Shown: positions 55,002 through 63,498, numbered from the stretch's first letter. The stretch is 64,000 bases of DNA from Caulobacter sp. X (GCF_002742635.1 NZ_PEGF01000001.1:186001-250000), one strand, 5' to 3'. Notes: a model not told the origin generated them from the letters alone. Program-made: numbers and translations.

Positions 55002-55376
55002 ATGTCTCTTTCGCGCATCGTTCTGCGCCTGGCGCGCAATCCCGGCACGGAGTTCGCCGGCGGCGACGACCATCGCGGCTATGCCTTGACCGCGCCGCTG
55101 ACGGCGGACGGCCACATCGACGAGGACGCCTTCTCGAAGGTCAAGGGCGAGTGCAGCGTTCGCCGCTTCGCGCCGGACGAGGACGCCGTGGACGGTCGCC
55201 TGAATCGTCGGGGCGCGCGCTGGTTCTTCGACTACGACAACACCGACGACTCCGATGACGAGCCGCTGCACCGCCTTGGCGAGCACCGCTTCGCACTCGG
55301 GGAGTATGTCACGGTCACCGACGAGGACGGCCGTCCGCTGACCTACAAGGTGATGGAGGTCGGTCCGGCCCAATAA
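55002..55376 (+). CDS. Conserved hypothetical protein downstream of usp
   Basis: A 124-residue acidic soluble protein (RIVLRLARNPGTEFAGGDDHRGYALTAPLT; DYDNTDDSDDEP; a C-terminal EYVTVTDEDGRPLTYKV). It has no signal or membrane segment. It lies 38 bases after the usp stop with an AAAGGGAG ribosome site, so it is probably in the same FixK-controlled unit. The last part looks like a small beta-barrel. No function known. Confidence 0.7.
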   Translation: MSLSRIVLRLARNPGTEFAGGDDHRGYALTAPLTADGHIDEDAFSKVKGECSVRRFAPDEDAVDGRLNRRGARWFFDYDNTDDSDDEPLHRLGEHRFALGEYVTVTDEDGRPLTYKVMEVGPAQ

Positions 55377-55381
55377 TCCCG

Positions 55382-56191
55382 TTAGCCGCCCACGTTATGG
55401 CGGACGAGGGCCTTCATGTCCTTGAACAGGTCGTGGTCGTCGGTGTCGCGGGTCTTGGCCTTGACGACGGCGACGGCCAGCGGCCCGCCCTTGGGGCCCC
55501 GGGCCTCATACCCCGCCAGCCGGAAGCCCTTCGGGGCCTTGTCATTGGCGATGATCAGGGTCGAGCGGACATCGCCGCGGCCGCCCTTCTTGGCGCGGAT
55601 TTCCGCGCCATTTTCGTTGGAGCGGATGGCGACGTCGCCCTCGCCATGCTCGTCATCGGCGGTGATGTTGACGGTTCCCTGGCCGTCGTCGCCCTTCATA
55701 CTGACGTTCTTGTTGACCTTCACCTCGGCCGCGCCGCCGTCGCTGTTGATGGTCAGGTGGCCGATCCGGATGTCGGCCGCGTCGTCATGGGCGTCGATCG
55801 TGACGCCGGGCAGGTGGATGCTGGCGTGGTTCTTGCCGCCCTTCATGTCGTGAGGCGGCTTCGGCGCGGGCGGCGGCGGAGGCATAACGCCCTTCAGTTC
55901 GGCTTCGATCGGCGACAGCGCCGCCTCGGCGTCGCCGCCGTTCAGGCGCACCAGGCGCAGATCGACAGAAGCCGTGGGCGACTCATAGGCGCACGACTGA
56001 CCGTCGGCCGCGACCGACACGCGGCGTAGCGCGCCCTGCTTTTCCGGACAGTCCAGGCGATCGATGACCCGCAACGGTTCGCGCAGGCTCAGGCGGTGCT
56101 CGCGCGGTTCCTCGGCGCGATGGCAGGCCGACAAGGCCGTGGCGCCGGCGCTGATCAGCAGCGCGGCCGCAAGCCATTTGGAATGACGCAT
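55382..56191 (-). CDS. Putative lipoprotein with Gly/Asp-rich beta-strand repeats
   Basis: A 269-residue protein with a lipoprotein signal (ATALSACHRAEE, Cys23). After a cysteine-containing region (Cys48, Cys68) and a PPPPPAPKPP linker, residues about 125-215 hold short alternating strands and turns (VTIDAHDDAADIRIGHLTIN, GTVNITADDEHGEGDVAIR), like the beta-helical DUF4097/adhesin-type proteins. No family is certain. It converges with the previous gene, 5 bases apart. Confidence 0.65.
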   Translation of the reverse strand: MRHSKWLAAALLISAGATALSACHRAEEPREHRLSLREPLRVIDRLDCPEKQGALRRVSVAADGQSCAYESPTASVDLRLVRLNGGDAEAALSPIEAELKGVMPPPPPAPKPPHDMKGGKNHASIHLPGVTIDAHDDAADIRIGHLTINSDGGAAEVKVNKNVSMKGDDGQGTVNITADDEHGEGDVAIRSNENGAEIRAKKGGRGDVRSTLIIANDKAPKGFRLAGYEARGPKGGPLAVAVVKAKTRDTDDHDLFKDMKALVRHNVGG

Positions 56192-56294
56192 AGGTACCCC
56201 CGGGACGCTTCCCTTGTTGCGCGGAAGGTGGTCGCCCGCCCGCCGCGCGTCCAGTGAAATCCGAGTAACGCGGATTGCAGCCCTGGGGACGGGA

Positions 56295-57164
56295 TTACTG
56301 CCCCGGACGGGCGCCCGAACCCTCGCGACGCGCCAGGAAGGCCAGGCGCTCGAACAGGTGAACGTCCTGCTCGTTCTTCAGCAGGGCGCCGTGCAGGGGC
56401 GGGATCAGCTTGGTGGGGTCCTTCTCGCGCAGGACCGTCTCGTCGATGTCCTCGACCAGCAGCAGCTTCAGCCAGTCCAGCAGCTCGGAGGTCGAGGGCT
56501 TCTTCTTCAGGCCCGGCACCTTGCGCATGTCGTAGAAGATGCGCAGGGCCTCGGCGACCAGCTTCTGCTTGATGCCCGGGAAATGGACGTCGACGATGGC
56601 CTGCATCGTCTCTTCCTCGGGGAAGCGGATGTAGTGGAAGAAGCAGCGGCGCAGGAAGGCGTCCGGCAGCTCTTTTTCGTTGTTCGAGGTGATGATCATC
56701 ACCGGCCGGACCTTGGCCTTGATGGTCTCGCCGGTCTCGTAGACGAAGAACTCCATGCGATCGAGCTCCTGCAGGAGGTCGTTCGGGAATTCGATGTCGG
56801 CCTTGTCGATCTCGTCGATCAGCAGCACCGGGCGGACCTCGCTCTCGAAGGCCTCCCAGAGCTTGCCCTTCTTGATGTAGTTCTTGACGTCCTTGACCCG
56901 CTCGTCGCCCAGCTGGCTGTCGCGCAGGCGGGTCACGGCGTCGTATTCGTAGAGGCCTTGCTGGGCCTTGGTCGTCGACTTGATGTGCCAGGTGATCAGC
57001 GGCGCGCCCATGGCCTTGGCGACTTCATAGGCCAGCACCGTCTTGCCGGTGCCAGGCTCGCCCTTGATCAGCAGGGGCCGTTCGAGGGCCACCGCGGCGT
57101 TCACCGCGACCTTCAGGTCGTCGGTCGCCACGTAGTCGGAAGTGCCTTCAAAGCGCTGGCTCAT
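56295..57164 (-). CDS. MoxR-family AAA+ ATPase
   Basis: A 289-residue AAA+ protein. Walker A is GEPGTGKT (about 37-44), Walker B is LLIDEIDKAD, and sensor 1 is ITSNNEKELPDAFLRR. MoxR ATPases act as chaperones in cofactor insertion or complex assembly, mostly with vWA-domain partners. No vWA or DUF58 partner is next to it here, and the downstream genes lie on the other strand or are unrelated, so the client is unknown. Confidence 0.9.
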   Translation of the reverse strand: MSQRFEGTSDYVATDDLKVAVNAAVALERPLLIKGEPGTGKTVLAYEVAKAMGAPLITWHIKSTTKAQQGLYEYDAVTRLRDSQLGDERVKDVKNYIKKGKLWEAFESEVRPVLLIDEIDKADIEFPNDLLQELDRMEFFVYETGETIKAKVRPVMIITSNNEKELPDAFLRRCFFHYIRFPEEETMQAIVDVHFPGIKQKLVAEALRIFYDMRKVPGLKKKPSTSELLDWLKLLLVEDIDETVLREKDPTKLIPPLHGALLKNEQDVHLFERLAFLARREGSGARPGQ

Positions 57165-57258
57165 GCCTATCTCCGCCGGAAACGACTCCGGTTCGAACAG
57201 TTGTTCAAATCGAGCCGTTCAAACTACCGGCGCTCGCGCGCTTGGCAAGAGCGTCGAT

Positions 57259-57843
57259 TCACGCCGCCAGCGGCGCGTCCAGATCGCTCGCCGAAAATCC
57301 CTTGTCCATCAGGCGCTGACGAACGGTCGGGCGGTGCGCTCGCCATTCCTCGGCCAGAAGTCCCAGACCGACGACGTCCTGCGGCCGACCCTGCTTGACC
57401 ACGTGGGCGCGGAACAGCGCCTCGCGCTGGAAACCGTTGGCCATGTGCAGCCGCCAGGCGATCTCGTTGAAGGCCAGCACCTCCGACCACAGCTTGCGCA
57501 AGCCCATCGGGCCGAAAGCATGGTCGATCAGCTTGAACTCGGCGAAACCGCCGACGCCCAGGCCCTTGGGAGCGTCCTCGGCCAGATAGCGCGCGACGAC
57601 GGCCCGCCCTTGCGCCTTGTCGATATCCGTCAGGCTGTTCAGCCCGGACGGGACGCCGTCCACCTCGACGATCAGGTCAAGTCGCCGCAAATTGCCAGCC
57701 AGGCCGTCGAACCAGCGATCGTGCTCCTCGCGGGAGATCAGGTGGTCGGAATACATGAAGGCCGAAACCGCGGGACTGTTGCGCCACGCCAGCAGGCGGT
57801 CGCGATCGCCCTCCGCGACCCGACGAAGGGTGACCTGGACCAT
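57259..57843 (-). CDS. flmH: FlmH: PseH-like N-acetyltransferase for flagellin sugar
   Basis: A 194-residue GNAT-fold enzyme. LLAWRNSPAVSAFMYSDHLIS is the PseH-type opening and KLWSEVLAFNEIAWRLHMANGFQREA the acetyl-CoA-binding end of the fold. PseH acetylates the 4-amino group of UDP-4-amino-4,6-dideoxy-N-acetyl-beta-L-altrosamine in pseudaminic acid synthesis. It follows flmG by 4 bases. In Caulobacter flmH is part of flagellin glycosylation. The other Pse synthesis genes are not in this window. Confidence 0.87.
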   Translation of the reverse strand: MVQVTLRRVAEGDRDRLLAWRNSPAVSAFMYSDHLISREEHDRWFDGLAGNLRRLDLIVEVDGVPSGLNSLTDIDKAQGRAVVARYLAEDAPKGLGVGGFAEFKLIDHAFGPMGLRKLWSEVLAFNEIAWRLHMANGFQREALFRAHVVKQGRPQDVVGLGLLAEEWRAHRPTVRQRLMDKGFSASDLDAPLAA

Positions 57844-57847
57844 TGGC

Positions 57848-59641
57848 CTAGCCTGGAAAGCGTTCGGTCAGCGCCTGGGCGACTTCGGTCATGACCGGTT
57901 CCCAGTCGCTGAAATCCGTCGGCGAGAAGACGCGGGCCTGAGGATACCAGGGATAGCGATGGGTCCCCAGCCTGGTCCAGATGGTCGGCGCGGTCAGCAG
58001 CCACAAGGGCGCGCCAGCGGCGCCCGCCAGGTTGGCGGTGGCGTTCGAGAAGCCGATGATCTGGTCGACCGCGCTGCAGAGCGCCGTCACATCGTCGAGA
58101 TCCTTCTTCAGGTCGATGCCCGGCGGCTGCCAGATGTCGACGCCGAACTCGGCCTTGGCGAAGGCGATCTCTTCCTCGCAGTCGCCGTACTGGAGATTGA
58201 CGAAGGTGACGCCGGGCGTCTGGAGCACCTGGCGCCAGGTCTCGAACGGCGAGAACTGGCGACCGCGCTCGGCGCTCAGTTTCAAGCTCTTCCAAAGCAG
58301 TCCGACCTTGGGCTTGGCGCTGACCTTGGCCAGCTCGCCCTTCCAGTAGGCGACCCGATCCGGATCGGCCTGGACATAGTGCGGACGGGTAGGGAAGGCG
58401 TCAATCGACCCGCGCAGCGGCGCCAGGAAATCCCCGATCGCGGCCCAATAGTCGAAACGACTCCAGTCCTCGATTTCCGGCACGCTGCGATAGTTCCGAC
58501 CCGCATAGCCCGTCGTCTGGTGTCGCGTGACCTCGATGGTCGGGTAGGAGCGCTGGAACAGGGTTATCAGGCGCCGCTCGACCGCGAGGGTCAGGGATCC
58601 CGTTGGTCCGATGGCCTTGAGAATGTCCTCCAGCATGTTGGCGAACATCACCTCGTCGCCCAGCCCCTGTTCGGTGACGAGCATCAGCGACTTGCCCTTC
58701 AGATCCTGGCCCGACCATCGCGTTCCCGGAATCTGGAAGAGCGGCGCGTCGATCATCTCGGGCGAGAAGCGTTCCTCATAAGCTTCCCAGCCCTCAGCCA
58801 GGCGGCCCAGGCTCAGCAGGATCATGGCGCGGGCGAAGCGCATGACCGAAATGTCGTGGCTCGAGGTGGGGCGCTTCAGAGCTTCGTCGCAATCGGCCAA
58901 CGCTCCCTCGGCGTCGCCGAGGTCGAGCCTGGCGAAGGCGCGGTTGTGCCAGGCCTTTCCAAAGGCGGGATCCAACCGCAGGGCCTCGTCGAAGAACACC
59001 ATCGACCCCGCGGCGTCCGACATGTTGCACAGCACCGTGCCCAGCGTGTTCCACAGAAGAGCGCTGGTCGGATGAGCGTTGATGGCGACCTTGAGCACGT
59101 CGATCGCCTCGCTCTCGCGGTTAAGCTCCCGCAGGGCGCAGGCCAGATTGTTGGCGCCTTCGATATCGTCGGGCCGCGCCTGGCAGTAGTGCGCGAAGAA
59201 CTGGGCCGCCAGGTCGGGGAGGTCCATTCTGTAGGCGAGGCGACCGAGATCGCCGGCGACCGGGCCGTGATCGGGAAGAAGCGCCAGAGCGGCTTCATAG
59301 GCCTGGAGAGACGATGCGAAGTCGCTGGTCTTCTCGCGCGCGATGCCCACGATGTGCCAGGCCAATCCGAGGCGATCGTCCTTGGCCAGCAGCTTGAGCG
59401 CCACCTTTTCCGCGGTTTGGTAGTCCTGCAGCTGGATCGCCTTGATGGCTTTCGCGAGGGCCTTGGCGTTCTCGGCGTTCTTAAGATCCTGGGCGGCGCG
59501 TCTGAGTCTCTCCAGGGCCTCGGCGGACGCCGAATCACCGACGGTTTCCGAGAACGCCCGAGCCGGGCCGGGAGCGATGGCGCCCAGATCCGGCCTAGCC
59601 AATACGCTGGCGGAGTTTTCAAGAGCGTTCTTGCGGGACAT
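57848..59641 (-). CDS. flmG: FlmG (FlbA): TPR flagellin glycosyltransferase
   Basis: A 597-residue cytoplasmic protein. About seven TPR-like repeats fill residues 60-300 (LGLAWHIVGIAREKTSDFASSLQAYEAAL; LLWNTLGTVLCNMSD; KAWHNRAFARLDLGDAEGAL). The C-terminal half (about 310-590) is a GT-B-like glycosyltransferase with VTEQGLGDEVMFANML, KVGLLWKSLK and DQIIGFSNATANLAGAAGAP. Caulobacter FlmG binds flagellin through the TPRs and transfers pseudaminic acid. It is divergent from flbT across a region with two CtrA-like boxes. Confidence 0.9.
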   Translation of the reverse strand: MSRKNALENSASVLARPDLGAIAPGPARAFSETVGDSASAEALERLRRAAQDLKNAENAKALAKAIKAIQLQDYQTAEKVALKLLAKDDRLGLAWHIVGIAREKTSDFASSLQAYEAALALLPDHGPVAGDLGRLAYRMDLPDLAAQFFAHYCQARPDDIEGANNLACALRELNRESEAIDVLKVAINAHPTSALLWNTLGTVLCNMSDAAGSMVFFDEALRLDPAFGKAWHNRAFARLDLGDAEGALADCDEALKRPTSSHDISVMRFARAMILLSLGRLAEGWEAYEERFSPEMIDAPLFQIPGTRWSGQDLKGKSLMLVTEQGLGDEVMFANMLEDILKAIGPTGSLTLAVERRLITLFQRSYPTIEVTRHQTTGYAGRNYRSVPEIEDWSRFDYWAAIGDFLAPLRGSIDAFPTRPHYVQADPDRVAYWKGELAKVSAKPKVGLLWKSLKLSAERGRQFSPFETWRQVLQTPGVTFVNLQYGDCEEEIAFAKAEFGVDIWQPPGIDLKKDLDDVTALCSAVDQIIGFSNATANLAGAAGAPLWLLTAPTIWTRLGTHRYPWYPQARVFSPTDFSDWEPVMTEVAQALTERFPG

Positions 59642-59689
59642 CGGACTGCGACCTCGGCTGGCGTATTAACCATTCTGTCGACGCATGAA

Positions 59690-59704
59690 TTAACTCATTG
59701 CTAA
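59690..59704. promoter_or_regulatory. CtrA-like box in the flmG-flbT divergent region
   Basis: TTAACTCATTGCTAA has the form TTAA-N7-CTAA, one base from the CtrA consensus TTAA-N7-TTAA. A TTAACCAT half-site lies nearby at 59666-59673. It is 48 bases upstream of flmG. Confidence 0.55.
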
Positions 59705-59796
59705 GCCGCGTCAGAGCGTCGCGCCAGGGGCGCGGGACGCTTACTGGCGTGGGGTGTGCGCTTCAGTGGGCGTTCGCGCTTGAGGGGCTTGTGTGC

Positions 59797-59811
59797 TTAA
59801 TTGAAAGCTAA
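59797..59811. promoter_or_regulatory. Second CtrA-like box, flbT side
   Basis: TTAATTGAAAGCTAA again has TTAA-N7-CTAA, one base from consensus. It lies 118 bases before flbT. Confidence 0.5.
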
Positions 59812-59929
59812 TCGCGCCGGATGACCGCATCGCTGGCAACACGGCGTTAACCGATGTCGTCCTAGCTTCCCACGAGAGCCGCTGATTGGCGGCGTCGGGC
59901 TTGGCGCATCAACTAAGGAGCGGCGTTAC

Positions 59930-60355
59930 GTGCCTCTGAAGCTGTCGCTGAAGCCTGGCGAGAAATTCGTTCTGAATGGCGCCGTGGTCCAGAATGGAGA
60001 TCGGCGTGGCGTTCTGGTTCTCCAGAACAAGGCGTCCGTCCTTCGCGAGAAGGACATCATGCAACCCGATGAGGTCAAGACGCCGGCGCGCCGGATCTAC
60101 TTCCCGGTGATGATGATGTACCTCGACGAAAGCGCCGCCGAGAAGTTTTATGAAGAGTTCGCCGCGCGCTTGAACGAGTTCATGGGTGTGGTCCGAAATC
60201 CAGCCGTGCTACAAGATTGCATCTCTATCTCGAAGCACGTGATGGCGCGCGAGTACTACAAGGCTCTCATGTTGAGCCGTAAGTTGATTGAATACGAAGA
60301 CGAGAGGTTGGGGCATGTCTCTTCGGGCGTATCAGCAGGCGGCGACGCGGGCTGA
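59930..60355 (+). CDS. flbT: Flagellin translational regulator FlbT
   Basis: A 141-residue regulator that in Caulobacter binds the 5' untranslated region of flagellin (fljK) mRNA and lowers its translation and stability until the hook is complete. [17 protein letters not shown] opens the protein and [11 protein letters not shown] is a conserved core. It starts with GTG after AAGGAG. The 3' end overlaps flaF by 41 bases, so the two regulators with opposite effects are translationally coupled. Confidence 0.95.
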   Translation: MPLKLSLKPGEKFVLNGAVVQNGDRRGVLVLQNKASVLREKDIMQPDEVKTPARRIYFPVMMMYLDESAAEKFYEEFAARLNEFMGVVRNPAVLQDCISISKHVMAREYYKALMLSRKLIEYEDERLGHVSSGVSAGGDAG

Positions 60356-60677
60356 GAATCCCCGTGAAATGGAGTACCGCCTGTTTGGGCAGGTGACGCG
60401 AGCCTTGCTGGACGCGTCGCAAGCCCCGGCGGACGACTTCGCCACGCGGATCGACGCACTGGATTGGAATCGCAAGGTCTGGTCGGCCTTGGCGACCGAT
60501 TGCTCCTTGCCTGACAATCAGCTTCCGATGGAGCTGCGCGCCGGCATTATTTCGCTCAGCCTCTGGGTCAGCCGCCACTCCAGCGCCGTGATGCGCAAGG
60601 AGGAGGATTTCGAGCCGCTGATCGAGGTCAATCGCATGATCATGCAGGGGCTCGCCGGGCGCGCCGACGCCGCCTGA
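60315..60677 (+). CDS. flaF: Flagellin synthesis regulator FlaF
   Basis: A 120-residue protein of the FlaF family. [30 protein letters not shown] and [16 protein letters not shown] are conserved. In Caulobacter FlaF is needed for flagellin translation and secretion and counteracts FlbT. ATG 60315 is used; an upstream in-frame start would read into flbT needlessly. It overlaps flbT by 41 bases and precedes the flagellin genes. Confidence 0.93.
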   Translation: MSLRAYQQAATRAENPREMEYRLFGQVTRALLDASQAPADDFATRIDALDWNRKVWSALATDCSLPDNQLPMELRAGIISLSLWVSRHSSAVMRKEEDFEPLIEVNRMIMQGLAGRADAA

Positions 60678-60731
60678 TTCTTAGCGCCGCGCAAGACTGA
60701 ACGTCTTGCCTACATCCTTCGGAAAAAGCTG

Positions 60732-60762
60732 CCGCCCGGCGAATCTTGCATTCGCCGGGCGG
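60732..60762. promoter_or_regulatory. Large palindrome: flaF terminator and/or FlbD (ftr) enhancer for fljL
   Basis: CCGCCCGGCGAAT and its exact complement flank CTTGC, giving a perfect 13-bp stem. It contains CCCGGCGAA / TTCGCCGGG half-sites like FlbD ftr elements and lies about 80-110 bases upstream of the fljL sigma-54 promoter. GTCGTTTT follows, so it may also end the flbT-flaF transcript. Confidence 0.6.
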
Positions 60763-60839
60763 TGTCGTTTTGGGCTCTGCGCATGCCCAGAACATCGTAA
60801 AATCAATACCTTATAGAATTTCCGCGGCGGGGCTCGAAA

Positions 60840-60854
60840 TGGCCCGCCGCTTGC
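60840..60854 (+). promoter_or_regulatory. Sigma-54 promoter of fljL
   Basis: TGGCCCGCCGCTTGC matches the -24/-12 form TGGC-N8-TTGC. Transcription would start near 60866, leaving about 60 bases of leader. The leader holds CGGGC-AAAAC-GCCCG and a CCCGGCAA motif at 60881-60888. Confidence 0.82.
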
Positions 60855-60924
60855 GATGGTTCGCGCGGGCAAAACGCCCGCCCGGCAATAGGCCGGATAA
60901 ATCCGACCAAAACGGTAGGTATCA

Positions 60925-61743
60925 ATGCTGAACTCGATCAACACCAATCCGGGTGCGCTCATCGCGCTCCAAAATCTGAACGCCACTAACACGGAGCTCG
61001 CAACCACACAGAGCCGTATCAACACCGGCAAGAAGATCGCGAACGCCAAGGACAACGGCGCGATCTGGTCGATGGCCAAGATGCAGAGCGCGAGCTCGTC
61101 TTCGTTGAACGCCGTGAAGGATTCGCTCCAACGCGGTCAGTCGACGATTGATGTTGCTCTCGCGGCAGGCGACACCATCACCGATCTGCTCACGAAGATG
61201 AAGGAAAAGGCCCTGGCCGCTTCCGACACTTCGCTGAACACCGCGTCGTTCAACGCCCTGCTGACCGACTTCACGTCCCTGCGCGACCAGATCACCAAGG
61301 CCGTGCAAAACGCGAAGTTCAACGGGGTGAGCCTCGTGGACGCCGTCACCAACAAGCTCGTCTTCCTGGCTAACGCCGACGGGGGCAGCTTCACGGTGAA
61401 TGCTCAAGACCTGACTCTCGCGGGTCTGGGCATCGCTGGCGCGACCTTCACCGACGCCGCCTCGGCTTCGGCCATGATCGGCGACATGACTGACGCGTTG
61501 CAGACCGCGACGAACAAGTTGTCCGCTCTGGGTACGTCTTCGACGGGCCTGGACACGCACCTGACCTTTATCGGGAAGCTGCAGGACAGCCTGGACGCCG
61601 GTGTCGGCAACCTGGTCGATGCGGATCTGGCGAAGGAAAGCGCCAAGCTGCAGTCGCTGCAAACCAAGCAGCAACTGGGGGTTCAAGCGCTCTCGATCGC
61701 CAACCAAAGCCCGCAGACGATCCTGTCGCTGTTCAAGGGGTGA
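60925..61743 (+). CDS. fljL: Flagellin (FljL-like)
   Basis: A 272-residue flagellin with the conserved N-terminal coiled D0/D1 region ([40 protein letters not shown]) and C-terminal region ([39 protein letters not shown]). The short central part (about 140-190) fits the 25-29 kDa Caulobacter flagellins, which lack large D2/D3 domains. Exported by the flagellar type III system and glycosylated by FlmG. The fljL symbol follows the flaF-fljL-fljK-fljJ order and is less certain than the family. Confidence 0.9.
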   Translation: MLNSINTNPGALIALQNLNATNTELATTQSRINTGKKIANAKDNGAIWSMAKMQSASSSSLNAVKDSLQRGQSTIDVALAAGDTITDLLTKMKEKALAASDTSLNTASFNALLTDFTSLRDQITKAVQNAKFNGVSLVDAVTNKLVFLANADGGSFTVNAQDLTLAGLGIAGATFTDAASASAMIGDMTDALQTATNKLSALGTSSTGLDTHLTFIGKLQDSLDAGVGNLVDADLAKESAKLQSLQTKQQLGVQALSIANQSPQTILSLFKG

Positions 61744-61753
61744 TCTCCGATAC

Positions 61754-61791
61754 GCCGGACGGCCGTCAAAAGCCGTCCGGCGCCTCTTTTC
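61754..61791 (+). terminator. Intrinsic terminator of fljL
   Basis: A perfect 10-bp stem GCCGGACGGC / GCCGTCCGGC with an 8-base loop is followed by GCCTCTTTTCT, just after the stop. Confidence 0.9.
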
Positions 61792-61811
61792 TGCTGGGTG
61801 CGCAAAGAGTG

Positions 61812-61864
61812 CCCGGCAATAATTGCCCATGTCGAAAGGCTCTCGGCAGAAATTGCCGGGAGCC
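61812..61864. promoter_or_regulatory. Paired palindromes upstream of fljK, probable FlbD (ftr) sites
   Basis: GGCAAT-A-ATTGCC within CCCGGCAATAATTGCCC (61812-61828), then an 11-bp inverted repeat from GGCTCTCGGCA to TGCCGGGAGCC (61838-61864, one G-T pair). Both carry GGCAA/TTGCC or CGGCA/TGCCG cores and lie 70-120 bases upstream of the sigma-54 promoter, the usual ftr enhancer range. Confidence 0.6.
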
Positions 61865-61932
61865 TTCGTCGTTAATGCATGTATAACGCAAATATTTCAG
61901 TGATTTAGCTATCGGCTTCTGCCCGGCACTTT

Positions 61933-61947
61933 TGGCCCGGCAATTGC
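61933..61947 (+). promoter_or_regulatory. Sigma-54 promoter of fljK
   Basis: TGGCCCGGCAATTGC matches TGGC-N8-TTGC. The expected start is near 61959, giving about a 60-base leader, the region FlbT is known to bind in Caulobacter fljK mRNA. A CCCGGCAA motif overlaps the promoter itself. Confidence 0.85.
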
Positions 61948-62019
61948 TACATACCTTTTCGAGCAAAATGCTCCCGGCAGCCAAAATGGCGTCGGACACC
62001 TTGAAAAGGAACTCTTCGT

Positions 62020-62841
62020 ATGCCGCTGAATAGCATCAATACGAACGCCGGCGCTCTGATCGCCCTGCAAAACCTGAACACCACCAACTCGGAACTCGGT
62101 GTTGTCCAGCAGCGCATCAACACCGGTAAGAAGGTCGGCACCGCCAAGGACAACGGCGCCATCTGGGCCATGGCCAAGAACCAATCGGCCACCGCCTCGT
62201 CGCTGAACTCGGTCAAGGACTCGCTGCAACGCGGTCAGTCCACCATCGACGTGGCCCTGGCCGCCGGCGACGCCATCACCGACCTGCTCGGCAAGATGAA
62301 GGAAAAGGTTCTCGCCGCTTCCGACACCTCGCTGAACACGGCCTCGTTCAACGCGCTGCAAGCCGACTTCGTCTCGCTTCGCGACCAAATCACGAAGGCC
62401 GCGACCAACGCCAAGTTCAACGGCGCCAGCGTCGCTGACAGCACCACCCAGAAGCTGTCGTTCCTGGCCAACACCGACGGTTCGCAGTTCACGGTCAACG
62501 TGCAAGACCTGACCCTGACGGGCCTCGGTCTGTCGGGCACGTTCACCTTCACCACCGCGGCTGACGCCAAGACCAAGCTGGCCGACCTCGACAAGGCCAT
62601 CGGCACCGCGACCAACAAGCTGGCGGCCCTGGGCACCAGCTCGACCGGTCTCGACACCCACCTGACCTTCGTTGGCAAGCTGCAAGACAGCCTGGAAGCC
62701 GGCGTTGGCAACCTGGTGGACGCCGACCTGGCCAAGGAAAGCGCCAAGCTGCAGTCGCTGCAAACCAAGCAACAGCTTGGCGTGCAAGCGCTGTCGATCG
62801 CGAACCAATCTACGTCGTCGATCCTGAGCCTGTTCCGTTAA
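62020..62841 (+). CDS. fljK: Major flagellin (FljK-like, 25 kDa)
   Basis: A 273-residue flagellin nearly identical to its upstream neighbour in the N-terminal ~130 and C-terminal ~80 residues, differing mostly in the centre. Codon use is more strictly biased to C-ending codons than in fljL, as expected for the most abundant filament subunit. ATG is preceded by AAAAGGA. It has its own sigma-54 promoter and terminator. Ser/Thr residues in the central region are the likely FlmG targets. Confidence 0.92.
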   Translation: MPLNSINTNAGALIALQNLNTTNSELGVVQQRINTGKKVGTAKDNGAIWAMAKNQSATASSLNSVKDSLQRGQSTIDVALAAGDAITDLLGKMKEKVLAASDTSLNTASFNALQADFVSLRDQITKAATNAKFNGASVADSTTQKLSFLANTDGSQFTVNVQDLTLTGLGLSGTFTFTTAADAKTKLADLDKAIGTATNKLAALGTSSTGLDTHLTFVGKLQDSLEAGVGNLVDADLAKESAKLQSLQTKQQLGVQALSIANQSTSSILSLFR

Positions 62842-62854
62842 GGAGCGGGAAGGG

Positions 62855-62886
62855 GGCGGGCTCGCGTGAGCCCGCCTCCATCTTTT
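62855..62886 (+). terminator. Intrinsic terminator of fljK
   Basis: GGCGGGCTC / GAGCCCGCC forms a perfect 9-bp stem with a 4-base loop, then TCCATCTTTT. Confidence 0.88.
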
Positions 62887-62950
62887 CCGAGGACCGAGGG
62901 TAGGGAGAGAAAAGAGAGGAGGGCCGACCCGCAAGTCGGCTGACAGATAT

Positions 62951-63319
62951 ATGGAACCCAAAGCCGCTTTGTCGGCGATCAGAGATTTCATCGCCCCCGT
63001 GAACGCCCCGGAGCCATCCGAGGGCGTAAGAGCCGTTCAAGGTCAGCTCAAGGCCGCGTTCGGGCAGCCGCAGCCGGTCGACGGCGCGCAGGCCGCGCCC
63101 GCCGCCGAGGCCAAGCCCGAGGCTCCGGTCGACAAGGGCCCCCAGCCTGGCGACCTGAGACTGGTGATCGAGCACAACGACGACACCGGCGACTATGTCT
63201 ATAAGACCGTCGACCGTCGGACGGGCGAGACGCTGCAGCAGTTTCCCCGCGAGGAGATCCTGAAGCTGCGCGAAGCCTCGCGCTATCACTCTGGCGACGT
63301 TTACGACGGCAAGGCCTGA
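62951..63319 (+). CDS. flaG: FlaG-family flagellar protein
   Basis: A 122-residue protein. The C-terminal half (about 65-115) is a FlaG domain: LRLVIEHNDDTGDYVYKTVDR, TGETLQQFPREEILKLRE. The N-terminal half is a Pro/Ala/Glu-rich, probably disordered leader. FlaG proteins affect filament length in other bacteria. It lies between two flagellin genes. The symbol denotes the protein family; the historical Caulobacter flaG locus may differ. Confidence 0.85.
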   Translation: MEPKAALSAIRDFIAPVNAPEPSEGVRAVQGQLKAAFGQPQPVDGAQAAPAAEAKPEAPVDKGPQPGDLRLVIEHNDDTGDYVYKTVDRRTGETLQQFPREEILKLREASRYHSGDVYDGKA

Positions 63320-63378
63320 GAGACGGCGAAGGCCGTAGCGAAGGCGGACTGCGACGGCCTGTCGCGGGTCTTAACGAG

Positions 63379-63402
63379 CATGGTTTATAAGCGTTAACCA
63401 TG
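63379..63402. promoter_or_regulatory. Inverted repeat with CtrA-like half-site upstream of the third flagellin
   Basis: CATGGTT and AACCATG flank ten bases; the right arm is part of TTAACCAT (63394-63401), the CtrA half-site. A second TTAAC lies at 63371. No sigma-54 motif as good as those of fljL and fljK is seen before this flagellin. Confidence 0.4.
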
Positions 63403-63498
63403 TTCTTACTTTCTGAGCCCAACCTCGGCGGCGATTAGATCGCACGCCGAATCGCGCGCGATCGCAACCACGGCAAAATCGCCGATCGGAGGCCGCGC

